9,756 nt of DNA from Thiotrichales bacterium (GTDB lineage: Bacteria > Pseudomonadota > Gammaproteobacteria > Francisellales > CACEW01), in NCBI GenBank assembly GCA_947476405.1, contig CANJQG010000057.1, positions 1 to 9,756 of the forward strand, written 5' to 3'. The notes under the pieces are model-generated. The model worked only from the letters and a program-made list of their open reading frames with translations, made no database searches and had not been told where the DNA came from. A program made the translations under genes and the position numbers. Positions 1 through 6,444 of the stretch are shown one piece after another (within the stretch, counting starts at the first letter, position 1; each line of letters starts with the position of its first letter).

Positions 1-135
1 CATACATTAAGCTTATTGAATGTCGATGTCAATAAATGACTGCTGCAAAAAGACTGCAGGATGCATTCTGCTACCCAAAACGCTACCCAGAGCGAAAAAC
101 CGTGAAGACGCTAAAAAATAAGTTACTGATAAAGC
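1..135 (-). promoter_or_regulatory. Putative integrase arm repeats and leftward promoter beside the tRNA-fragment site
   Basis: Two direct copies of GCTACCCA lie at 70-77 and 82-89, 12 bases apart, beside a tRNA 3'-end fragment. Short repeats at this distance from a tRNA-borne att core are typical of arm-type binding sites of tyrosine integrases. On the minus strand a perfect TTGACA (32-27) is followed after 17 bases by TAATGT (9-4), a weak -10, which would drive a gene to the left of the window. Minus-strand ATG codons occur at 7-5 and 3-1, but neither has a clear ribosome site. No protein sequence is visible, so an integrase gene to the left is inferred from position only. Confidence 0.4.
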
Positions 136-182
136 TGGTGCTGTCAGGCGGAATCGAACCGCCGACCTACTGATTACGAATC
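136..182 (-). other. 3' half of tRNA-Thr(CGU), probable integrase attachment site
   Basis: On the minus strand this reads as the end of a tRNA. It has a TTCGTAA anticodon loop (anticodon CGT, threonine), the 3' strand TCAGT of the anticodon stem, variable loop AGGTC, a T-arm with perfect GGCGG/CCGCC stem around TTCGATT, 3' acceptor strand TGACAGC, discriminator A and encoded CCA. The preceding bases (GAGGA) do not pair with TCAGT and no D-arm follows, so the 5' half is absent and this is not a functional tRNA. Integrases of genomic islands commonly recombine in the anticodon loop and carry the tRNA 3' end, leaving this exact remnant at the distal junction. The intact tRNA would be expected farther right, outside the window. 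Confidence 0.8.
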
Positions 183-352
183 CTCTATCTAGCTGTATTG
201 TACAACAGCCCTCAAAAATACACAATAGGAAAATAAAGGCTTGCAGTGGATTTTTAAAAAATAGCTTTGGGAATTTGTGAGGTTTTTTGATGGAAATTGA
301 AGAGCAATCCTCCCGTGAGTCTCCCGCAAAAACCCTATCATGAAAGCTCTGG
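183..352. other. Gene-free spacer inside the att region
   Basis: Together with the flanking sites this completes a gene-free stretch from 1 to 481. The one open frame across it (minus strand, 495-13) reads through the tRNA fragment and the palindrome and has no known domain. A small interrupted palindrome occurs at 192-209 (GCTGT / ACAGC around TTGTACAA). No RNA gene was recognised here. Confidence 0.4.
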
Positions 353-395
353 GTTACTCGGACACTTATAGCCGCCTTATAAGTGTCCGAGTAAC
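353..395. repeat. Perfect 18-bp inverted repeat with 7-base loop
   Basis: The left arm GTTACTCGGACACTTATA (353-370) and right arm TATAAGTGTCCGAGTAAC (378-395) are perfect reverse complements around GCCGCCT. A T-run does not follow on either strand, so it is not an ordinary intrinsic terminator. It sits 86 bases upstream of the AlbA_2 gene. Possible identities are abutted terminal ends of an insertion element, a recombinase site, a cruciform protein-binding site or an RNA hairpin. No transposase is present here and the arms are not recognised as a named element. Confidence 0.85.
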
Positions 396-481
396 ACAAG
401 TACGAAGTAGAATAATCCTGAAGATTTACGATAGAATACCAGCTAAACTTTTTTTCTGGAAGATGCATCCAAAAGGAACAA

Positions 482-2218
482 ATGAGTTCAAACACGCTCG
501 AAGATAAATTACATAAGCTTCTCAGTCAGCAAGAAAATATCCGCCTGGAATTTAAAGAAGCGCGCCAAGCCCTGCCCGCTAATCTCTTTGAGACCATTTG
601 CGCCATGCTGAACAGAGATGGCGGTGATATTTTTCTGGGCGTGAATGACCAGGGACAAATATTAGGCATCGCTCCCGAACAAGTCGAATCCATTAAAGAC
701 AACCTCACCAGCCTATCAAACAACCCGCAAAAACTGAACCCACCCTTTATTTTATTTGCGAACGATCATGTTATCGATGGCCATACGATTCTACATATTC
801 AAGTCCCCGCCAGTTCACAAGTGCATAGATCTGCTGGCATTGTATTTGATCGCGCCAATGATGGTGATTTTCGTGTAGCTGAACCGCTCCGGATTGCTGA
901 ACTCAGTAATCGCAAACGACAGACCTATACCGAAGACCGCATTTATCCAGCAATTCGCATGCAAGATTTACGCCTCGACCTTTTGCCAAAATGCCGCAAC
1001 CTCATGCTAAGCCGGAGCAATCACCACCCCTGGCTGCAACTCAGCGACGAACAACTATTGCACAAAGCAGGACTATATCTGCGTGACTGGGAAAGCAACA
1101 AAGAAGGATACACGCTCGCCGCCGTATTATTGCTCGGAACAGACGAAATGATTCACAGCATTCTCCCCCATTATAAAATCGATGCTCTCCTTCGGGTTGA
1201 GCAATTAGACCGCTATGATGACCGAGAAACACTGTATTGCAACCTGATCGAAGCCTATCCCCGCTTACTTGATTTTATTGCCAAACATTTGCCGGATCCT
1301 TTTTATCTGGAAGGTCTGGCACGCATTAGCTTACGCGATAAAATTTTCCGCGAAGTGATAGCCAATTTTTTAGTGCATCGCGAATACACCAGCGCTTACC
1401 CCGCCCGCCTCATTATTTACAAGGATCGGGTTGAAACCAGCAATGCAAGCAATGGTCGTTTTGCAGGCCCCATCGAGTCAACTGAGGTCGTTCCTTTCCC
1501 ACGCAATCCTACCATTTCTAAATTTTTTGCTCAGCTGGCCTGGGTGGATGAACTAGGCTCAGGCATGATCAATATTGATAAATATCTTCCCCTTTATACA
1601 CCTGGCGCACAGGCTCAATATAAAGATGGCTCAGTCTATTCGACCCTCATTCCTCTAAAGGCTGAAATCGAGCCTACCGCGGAAGTCACCATGGAAGTCA
1701 CCACGGAAGTCAGACAACTGATTTCCCACCTCCATGGTGAGATGTCGAGACAAGAATTACAGCTGAGCCTGGCCTTCAAGAATGACGAACATTTCAGACT
1801 GACATACCTACAGCCCGCATTATCCGCCAATGTTATTGAAATGACTCTTGCTGACAAACCCAATAGCCGACTGCAAAAATATCGACTCACCGAAATTGGC
1901 AAGCAACTTGTACGTATTCCACTGAAAGCTGAAATCACACCCACCACGGAAGTCACCATGGAAGTCACCGCGGAAGTCACCACGGAAGTCAAACAACTGA
2001 TCTCACACCTCCACAGTGAAATGTCCAGGCAAGAATTACAACTGAGCCTAGCCCTCAAAAATGATGAGCATTTTCGACTGAATTACCTCCAACCCGCATT
2101 AATAGCAGGCGTTGTCGAAATGACGATGCCTGACAAACCGAATAGCCGACTGCAAAAATATCGACTGACAGAGATGGGAAAGCAGCTGCAGAGAAACATT
2201 AAAAATAACATGAACTAA
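482..2218 (+). CDS. AlbA_2 (Schlafen-type) ATP-binding transcriptional regulator with duplicated C-terminal domain
   Basis: The 578-residue protein begins with an AlbA_2 domain (about 18-140; RLEFKEARQAL at 21-31, then NRDGGDIFLGVNDQG). A helical middle leads to a GHKL-like HATPase_c_4 region (about 280-390): REVIANFLVHREY carries the N-box residues E291 and N295, and DELGSGM (357-362) is the glycine motif. This architecture is usually annotated as an ATP-binding or RecG-like putative transcriptional regulator, and some members sit in defence loci. The C-terminus is a tandem duplication of a Fic-like winged-helix domain (390-478 and 479-571), each copy with SRQELQLSLA and DKPNSRLQKYRLT and preceded by an EVTxEVT linker. 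The start is supported by AAGGA at 473-477. The SEC-C gene follows after 14 bases, so the two are probably co-transcribed. Cytoplasmic nucleic-acid binding is likely; the target is unknown. Confidence 0.85.
   Translation: MSSNTLEDKLHKLLSQQENIRLEFKEARQALPANLFETICAMLNRDGGDIFLGVNDQGQILGIAPEQVESIKDNLTSLSNNPQKLNPPFILFANDHVIDGHTILHIQVPASSQVHRSAGIVFDRANDGDFRVAEPLRIAELSNRKRQTYTEDRIYPAIRMQDLRLDLLPKCRNLMLSRSNHHPWLQLSDEQLLHKAGLYLRDWESNKEGYTLAAVLLLGTDEMIHSILPHYKIDALLRVEQLDRYDDRETLYCNLIEAYPRLLDFIAKHLPDPFYLEGLARISLRDKIFREVIANFLVHREYTSAYPARLIIYKDRVETSNASNGRFAGPIESTEVVPFPRNPTISKFFAQLAWVDELGSGMINIDKYLPLYTPGAQAQYKDGSVYSTLIPLKAEIEPTAEVTMEVTTEVRQLISHLHGEMSRQELQLSLAFKNDEHFRLTYLQPALSANVIEMTLADKPNSRLQKYRLTEIGKQLVRIPLKAEITPTTEVTMEVTAEVTTEVKQLISHLHSEMSRQELQLSLALKNDEHFRLNYLQPALIAGVVEMTMPDKPNSRLQKYRLTEMGKQLQRNIKNNMN
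1649..2194 (+). repeat. Tandem intragenic duplication (about 270-bp unit) with 12-bp minirepeats
   Basis: Copy 1 (1649-1915, 267 bp) and copy 2 (1916-2194, about 279 bp) encode nearly identical winged-helix domains and are also closely similar in nucleotides. Each begins with tandem 12-bp units of the form GAAGTCACCAYG, encoding EVT plus one residue. Copy 1 has two full units and a partial one (1682-1714). Copy 2 has three full units and a partial one (from 1949), which explains the 12-bp length difference. High nucleotide identity points to a fairly recent duplication, and the reading frame is kept throughout. Confidence 0.9.
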
Positions 2219-2232
2219 AAGGAGCATCGAAC

Positions 2233-3669
2233 ATGAAACCAGGTCGAAACGACCCATGCCCATGCGGTAGCGGCAAGAAATACAAAAAATGCTGTGCAGA
2301 CTCCCAAAGCTTTACATCTCCCTTTGCTGCTAATGATTGGCGGACATTGCGGGCGACAGAAGGGCATTTGATTGAAACCCTAATTACACCTGTCATGAAA
2401 TTTTATGGCAAGGAGGGGACCAAACATGCACTCAATGAATTTTTTACCTGGCTCGATGAGACTCATGTTAGGCAAGATGTCGCAGGCCTAGAACAAACTT
2501 TTCTGCCCTGGCTTTTATTCAACTGGGTGCCAGATCAAGCAGAACCAGAATTAAACGAATTTCCAAAAATGCCTTTTGGAGCCGGCGTACTTCAAGCAGG
2601 TAAAGATCTTGTATCCCCATATGAAGCAAGAATTATTGAAACCAATCTCATAACATTTTACAGTATTTATCAAATTGAGCAGATTGAACCTGACAAAAGC
2701 ATGACTCTACTGGATCTGCTATGTGGCACACGCATTACGATTCAGGAAAAAGCAGCCACGCGCAGCTTAGAGGTCGGCCAATTAATTATGGCACGTGTGC
2801 TCAGTATGGATGGTCATAGCATTGCCTCTGGCATGTATCCTGTGCCTTTGCCCGCACGGTATCGTCTTGACGTAGAAGCATTTCGCCGCCAACATCGCCG
2901 CACTCGTCATTTTAATACCGCTGATCTATTTGATTTTTCCATTGATATTCGCAGACTTTTTATTGAAACTGTTGAAATGCTCAGGCGCAGCCCCAAACCG
3001 AGAATGGTGAATACGGATGGTGATTCTCTGGTCATCAATGAGGTTTATTTTGAATTGAAATGCAGTCCTCAAGAAGCCTTTGATGCCCTATGCGATTTAG
3101 CATTAATCGTGGAGCGAGATGAACTGCTAGAAGAAGCCAATTTTAATGCCAAAAAAGAAATGAAATCCATTGAGTTTCGTTGGTGCAGAACGGGTCACGC
3201 AACGAACCCAGAGCTTGATAACACGGTTCTCGGCGATATTTACATCAGCCCAGGCGAGCTAATGATCAAAGTAAACTCCAATGAGCGTGCGACACTTGCA
3301 AAGAAAATCGTCAAGCAACGACTGTCACAATCAGCCGTCTATCGCAACATTAAACAAGAGTCTGCCGAAGCCTACATCAAAAAGCTTGAGAATCAACCGC
3401 TCGCCGAGCCCGAAGACGATATCAATGATCGTCCAGAAGTCCAGGAAATGCTGAAAGCGCTGCATGCAAAGCATTGGGAACATTGGCTGGATAGCAAGAT
3501 TCCAGCTCTTAATCGTAAAACGCCCAGAGCCGCGGCTAAAACAAAAGTAGGTCGAGAGCAACTGGAAGCCTTATTTGCCGATTTTAACAGCGACAATCAA
3601 TCGGGCCGAGCGCAGTTCCCGATTGACTTGGATTTTTTGAGGAAAGAGCTGAATATGACTAAGGCCTGA
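2233..3669 (+). CDS. SEC-C motif zinc-binding protein of unknown function
   Basis: The N-terminus (residues 3-21, PGRNDPCPCGSGKKYKKCC) is a textbook SEC-C motif with C9, C11, C20 and C21 as zinc ligands. This is the element that ends SecA and also appears in many otherwise unrelated proteins. The remaining 450 or so residues are not recognised. They are soluble, mixed alpha/beta in character, and rich in charged residues near the C-terminus (about 375-450), with no membrane segments. The start is fixed by AAGGAG at 2219-2224, eight bases before ATG, directly after the stop of the AlbA_2 gene, so the pair is an operon and may function together. It is not SecA: the ATPase motifs are missing. 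Function is unknown; a nucleic-acid or chaperone-linked role is only a guess from the motif. Confidence 0.85.
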   Translation: MKPGRNDPCPCGSGKKYKKCCADSQSFTSPFAANDWRTLRATEGHLIETLITPVMKFYGKEGTKHALNEFFTWLDETHVRQDVAGLEQTFLPWLLFNWVPDQAEPELNEFPKMPFGAGVLQAGKDLVSPYEARIIETNLITFYSIYQIEQIEPDKSMTLLDLLCGTRITIQEKAATRSLEVGQLIMARVLSMDGHSIASGMYPVPLPARYRLDVEAFRRQHRRTRHFNTADLFDFSIDIRRLFIETVEMLRRSPKPRMVNTDGDSLVINEVYFELKCSPQEAFDALCDLALIVERDELLEEANFNAKKEMKSIEFRWCRTGHATNPELDNTVLGDIYISPGELMIKVNSNERATLAKKIVKQRLSQSAVYRNIKQESAEAYIKKLENQPLAEPEDDINDRPEVQEMLKALHAKHWEHWLDSKIPALNRKTPRAAAKTKVGREQLEALFADFNSDNQSGRAQFPIDLDFLRKELNMTKA

Positions 3670-3700
3670 AACCCACAAAGCAATTCCTACGTCGGTTTTA

Positions 3701-5023
3701 TTAAATTCTTACAAAATTCCCATGAAACCCAAACGGAATTCGGTGCGGGATTTTAATCACGGCTAAAGGCTCAGCATCAATATGCTGCGCATCCAAAATC
3801 ACCACATCACTGCGATCCTCTTGCGTGCGATAGACCACGACCAATAAATATCCATCACCTTCCTGAGAAGAGCGTGGCACAAAAACGGGTTCGCTCGGAA
3901 TATTTTGTCCAAATTCATGCACAACCTGTTTCCCCTGCTGTAAATCATAATGCACAATCTGATCAAAAAGACCCTCTGATCTCCCCTCTCCCGCCATATA
4001 CAAATGACGATACGCATAGCCATTAAAGCGCTCATCAAAACGCGGAAATTCACCCGCATTTTTGTCCAGATACTCCAACTGAATACTGTGTTTTTTGAGG
4101 TCTATCGTCCAGCGCGCTAAGTACGCAGAACCTTTTCCATCCGATGCAAATTTCCCGTGTCTATCGGGCATCAAGGGTTCGACCTGAGACACCAGCGCAT
4201 CGATAACAATGGTATTGCCTCGTTCGTAGGCATTTCCAAAGTGATAGACATGGCAGGGATCCGTTTCGACACGCATCAGTTCTTTACCCATCCGGTCTGT
4301 CACAATAAAATAGGTATTGAGCAAATCCCCTTCCCACATAAAAACAGACTCACCTCGCCTTGCTCTCTCAAAACTCAGAGTACACGGGAAGATCGGGAAA
4401 ATCACATAATGCTCGGTGTTAATAAAATCGTGCATCATCGACGAATAAGGCCAATCAATGGCATGCTCAGCGATCACGTGCTGATGATGGTTCAAGCGAT
4501 AATACATCAAACGTCCATCTGGATCCGTATAACTATAGGTCAAAAATTCCTGACGTCGATGATCAATCCGTGGATGGGCTGTTAACGCACGCGTGATTTG
4601 ACCATCAAAGGTAAAAGGCTCCAGTGTGTCCAAATTGGATAATTGAATTTCCGTCGGGATCTCCCCTTCATTCAAGGCCAAGAGTCGATTTTGATACTCG
4701 ATAATATTGGTATTCGCAGTGGTATGATCCCCATCAGGCAAAGCCCTTCCTGCTTCTCGCTCTTGCTTAAATCGCTCTGTTCGCACCCAGCGATTATTAT
4801 AGCTTGCACACCCCTCTTTGATTCGAATGGCATGCAGCATTCCATCTCCATTAAACCAATGGTAGGCACCCAGAGGGTCAAACTGCGGATTGGGGCCATT
4901 ACGCAATAATACCCCTTGTAAATCTGCGGGAATCTTTCCAATCACTTCTAATCGATCGAGGTTTTCTTCGCGACGAAAGGGGGCAAATACCCCTTTTAAA
5001 AACGGACTCTCTATGGCACTCAT
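3701..5023 (-). CDS. Carotenoid cleavage oxygenase (RPE65/CCO family)
   Basis: The 440-residue protein belongs to the retinal pigment epithelial membrane protein family, non-haem Fe(II) enzymes that split a conjugated double bond of carotenoids, apocarotenoids or stilbenes with O2. The opening signature is present (LQGVLLRNGPNP at 35-46, YHWFNGDGMLH at 54-64). All four iron histidines are visible: H150 (TAHPRID), H198 (SSMMHDF), H261 (HFGNAYE) and H434 (PFGFHGN). Second-sphere glutamates are plausible at E267 and E378. It is slightly shorter than most members (about 460-500) but complete at both ends. ATG overlaps the stop of the upstream membrane gene (ATGA) and has AAGGAG at 5036-5031. It is the last gene of the padR operon. 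The substrate cannot be told from sequence; retinal production is one possibility, but no carotenoid synthesis or rhodopsin gene lies in the window. Confidence 0.93.
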   Translation of the reverse strand: MSAIESPFLKGVFAPFRREENLDRLEVIGKIPADLQGVLLRNGPNPQFDPLGAYHWFNGDGMLHAIRIKEGCASYNNRWVRTERFKQEREAGRALPDGDHTTANTNIIEYQNRLLALNEGEIPTEIQLSNLDTLEPFTFDGQITRALTAHPRIDHRRQEFLTYSYTDPDGRLMYYRLNHHQHVIAEHAIDWPYSSMMHDFINTEHYVIFPIFPCTLSFERARRGESVFMWEGDLLNTYFIVTDRMGKELMRVETDPCHVYHFGNAYERGNTIVIDALVSQVEPLMPDRHGKFASDGKGSAYLARWTIDLKKHSIQLEYLDKNAGEFPRFDERFNGYAYRHLYMAGEGRSEGLFDQIVHYDLQQGKQVVHEFGQNIPSEPVFVPRSSQEGDGYLLVVVYRTQEDRSDVVILDAQHIDAEPLAVIKIPHRIPFGFHGNFVRI

Positions 5024-5580
5024 ACACTGGCTCCTTCTTGTTTACGTTTTTTCCAATACGGTGGGAATTTTTTGCTAATCGCCATTCCCACAAACCACCC
5101 CAGGTTATTTAAAATCAAAAACAGCACGGTATTCATATGTGCATGGTGCACATGAACCCAATCGATCAGCGCAGTGAGGAGAAAAATAACACCCCAAATA
5201 TAAGTTAAAATCGTATTAATTTGAATAAACAAAGAACTGTTCCAATGCGCCTTGGGCACCTGTTTTTTGGCATATTGATAGGTAAACGGTTGTTTGGCTA
5301 GGCAAGAGCCAAAGGCCATGGAGGCTAAGACTCCGTTTGACACCACCCACATATTGGCTTGCAGCCAAGGGGAAGGAAAATAATAGCAGCTCACCAGTAA
5401 CAGCAAAAAATACACTAAGCTCACCCAACTGAGGATATTGCCTTCTTTGAAACTGCTTCTGTCTAGGATCACGGTACTGATCAGGGCAATCCACAACGCG
5501 ATTTCAAATTGCCCTGGCGTATTTCCATAAAGCACTGAAAATAAAATCCAAGGCAAAAAGCCTTTTAAAATATTAAGCAT
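5020..5580 (-). CDS. Six-helix integral membrane protein, unknown function, coupled to the carotenoid oxygenase
   Basis: The 186-residue protein has about six hydrophobic segments: 7-19, 25-39, 49-67, 75-94, 117-142 and 150-169. It ends with a basic tail (KKFPPYWKKRKQ) that is probably cytoplasmic. A motif between helices 4 and 5, KQPFTYQYAKKQVPKAHW, resembles one I associate with small uncharacterised membrane proteins, but I cannot name the family. The ATG chosen at 5580 overlaps the padR stop codon by eight bases. An in-frame ATG at 5589 would add three residues, and neither has a clear Shine-Dalgarno, so translation is probably coupled to padR. The gene's stop overlaps the oxygenase start. 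Being locked between regulator and oxygenase suggests a role with the oxygenase substrate or product, such as transport or membrane anchoring; this is inference. It lacks the seven helices and Schiff-base lysine of a rhodopsin. Confidence 0.8.
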   Translation of the reverse strand: MLNILKGFLPWILFSVLYGNTPGQFEIALWIALISTVILDRSSFKEGNILSWVSLVYFLLLLVSCYYFPSPWLQANMWVVSNGVLASMAFGSCLAKQPFTYQYAKKQVPKAHWNSSLFIQINTILTYIWGVIFLLTALIDWVHVHHAHMNTVLFLILNNLGWFVGMAISKKFPPYWKKRKQEGASV

Positions 5581-6121
5581 GATGCACATCTAATTGTTTG
5601 ATCATATCCTCACACCAAGCGATTTCAGCCCTGGTGGCGTATTGGCCGTACGCCAAAGACATCAACAAATAGGTCGGATGCTTACTGTTTTCTTTAATAC
5701 GCTCTTCAATGGAGTCATAGACAGCCAACTCTTGTTTCAGCTGCATTTTAAGCGCTTTGATTTTATCCCGATTTTCCTGCCACGATAACTCATGACCAAA
5801 AAACAATTGCAGCAAAAATTCATTGCGCACTGTAAAAGTCACTGGCGGTTGGCGCAGCCAATCCAATAAAGCCGCCTGGCCTTCATCGGTCATTTCATAC
5901 ATTTTTTTGCTGCGTTTGCCGGGTAATGTTTCAGATTCGACACAAGTCACCAAACCCTCTTCAGTCAACTGTTTCAAAATAGGATAAAGCTGGCCATCAC
6001 TCTCAGACCAAAAGTAGTTGGTGCTATTTTGAATCGCTTTTCCAATTTCATACCCAGATTTGGGTGAAAACGATAACATCCCCAATACGGCATAACGTGT
6101 TTTGTTTTCTCGTTGCTTCAT
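5573..6121 (-). CDS. PadR-family transcriptional regulator
   Basis: The 182-residue protein has a PadR winged helix (about 10-85: YAVLGMLSFSPKSGYEIGKAI, then GQLYPILKQLTEEGLV, and a wing around GKRSKKMYEMTDEG). A Vir_act_alpha_C-type helical dimerisation domain follows (about 95-178). PadR proteins are usually ligand-released repressors of neighbouring detoxification, transport or enzyme genes. Here it is the first gene of a three-gene operon with the membrane protein and carotenoid oxygenase, so those are the likely targets together with itself. AGAGGA at 6133-6128 supports the ATG at 6121. The promoter at 6182-6154 carries a repeat over its -10, consistent with autorepression. The inducer is unknown; an apocarotenoid or related lipophilic compound is a reasonable guess. 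Confidence 0.92.
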   Translation of the reverse strand: MKQRENKTRYAVLGMLSFSPKSGYEIGKAIQNSTNYFWSESDGQLYPILKQLTEEGLVTCVESETLPGKRSKKMYEMTDEGQAALLDWLRQPPVTFTVRNEFLLQLFFGHELSWQENRDKIKALKMQLKQELAVYDSIEERIKENSKHPTYLLMSLAYGQYATRAEIAWCEDMIKQLDVHHA

Positions 6122-6140
6122 AACAATCCTCTTTTATTCA

Positions 6141-6182
6141 CTCTAGAAGAGGCATTATACCTCTAGAAAAGGGATATGTCAA
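6141..6182 (-). promoter_or_regulatory. Perfect sigma70 promoter of the padR operon with overlapping operator-like repeats
   Basis: On the minus strand TTGACA (6182-6177) is followed after exactly 17 bases by TATAAT (6159-6154), a full consensus match. The -10 is enclosed by the inverted repeat AGAGG/CCTCT (6148-6152 and 6160-6164). CTCTAGAA occurs twice in direct orientation (6141-6148 and 6161-6168), 20 bases or about two helical turns apart. Such a strong promoter normally needs a repressor, and the adjacent PadR protein is the obvious candidate. Confidence 0.85.
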
Positions 6183-6234
6183 GATTATCATCATTCGCGA
6201 CGCACTGCGTCCTGAATTAAGCACCCATCAAAAA

Positions 6235-6253
6235 CTGTCAGCAGTGCTGACAG
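6235..6253. repeat. 19-bp perfect palindrome
   Basis: CTGTCAGCA and TGCTGACAG are separated by one G. It resembles an operator for a dimeric regulator. It is not a LexA box, because the CTGT and ACAG ends are 11 rather than 8 bases apart. It lies 53 bases upstream of the padR -35 (6182) and 191 bases before the ardA start, so which gene it serves is unclear. Confidence 0.7.
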
Positions 6254-6365
6254 AATTACCAAAAGAGCAAAAGACTTCCCCGGAGGTAACCCGATTATAC
6301 GGGTTGCCTCAACTCGTCAACCTAATTCTCGCTTCGCTCTATCCAAATTGACTTGCCGTTTCGTC

Positions 6366-6384
6366 AGCCCGCCCTCGGGCTTTT
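6366..6384 (+). terminator. Possible intrinsic terminator or attenuator in the ardA leader
   Basis: AGCCCG (6366-6371) pairs with CGGGCT (6376-6381) around a CCCT loop, with a short T-run after it. The T-run is only three to four bases before C, so termination would be weak. It sits ahead of ardA rather than after a gene, so it may be an attenuator or part of a larger fold. Confidence 0.35.
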
Positions 6385-6444
6385 CACTTTGTTTTTCGCC
6401 CTCCGGGGAATGTGATTTTAAACAAACAAAGAGAGGAAAACGAA

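Larger units (their letters stand above)
6183..6444 (+). promoter_or_regulatory. Palindrome-rich leader upstream of ardA
   Basis: This makes up most of the 323-base gene-free stretch between padR and ardA. It contains GACGCACTGCGTC (6199-6211), a 19-base palindrome (6235-6253), and an 11-bp inverted repeat TTCCCCGGAGG / CCTCCGGGGAA (6276-6286 and 6400-6410). The last pair encloses two hairpins: 6285-6308 (nine pairs including one G-T) and AGCCCG/CGGGCT at 6366-6381, followed by TTT. No good plus-strand sigma70 promoter is seen; TTGACT at 6348 lacks a partner -10. On the minus strand TTGACG and TATAAT (6299-6294) are 15 bases apart, a poor fit. Leaders of antirestriction genes in conjugative plasmids can fold as single-stranded DNA into promoters (Frpo/ssi type), which is a hypothesis for this one. 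Part may also be an attenuator. Confidence 0.55.

Noticed and set aside
13..495. 160-residue minus-strand open frame across the att region
   Set aside because: It reads through the tRNA fragment and the 18-bp palindrome, has no recognisable domain and overlaps the start of the AlbA_2 gene.
1682..1990. CRISPR array from the short repeats
   Set aside because: The 12-bp units are contiguous, in frame and encode an EVTx linker; there are no unique spacers.
1636..2058. Minus-strand open frame opposite the repeats of the AlbA_2 gene
   Set aside because: Its sequence is the antisense of the duplicated region, and its internal repeat is explained by the plus-strand duplication.
4157..4585. Plus-strand frame inside the carotenoid oxygenase
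   Set aside because: It is a shadow of a confidently assigned minus-strand gene, with no ribosome site or family likeness.
6235..6253. LexA (SOS) box
   Set aside because: The CTGT and ACAG ends are 11 bases apart instead of 8.
6412..6444. GTG start at 6412 for ardA
   Set aside because: It directly abuts the CCTCCGGGG arm of the leader repeat, while ATG at 6445 has a well-placed GAGAGG.
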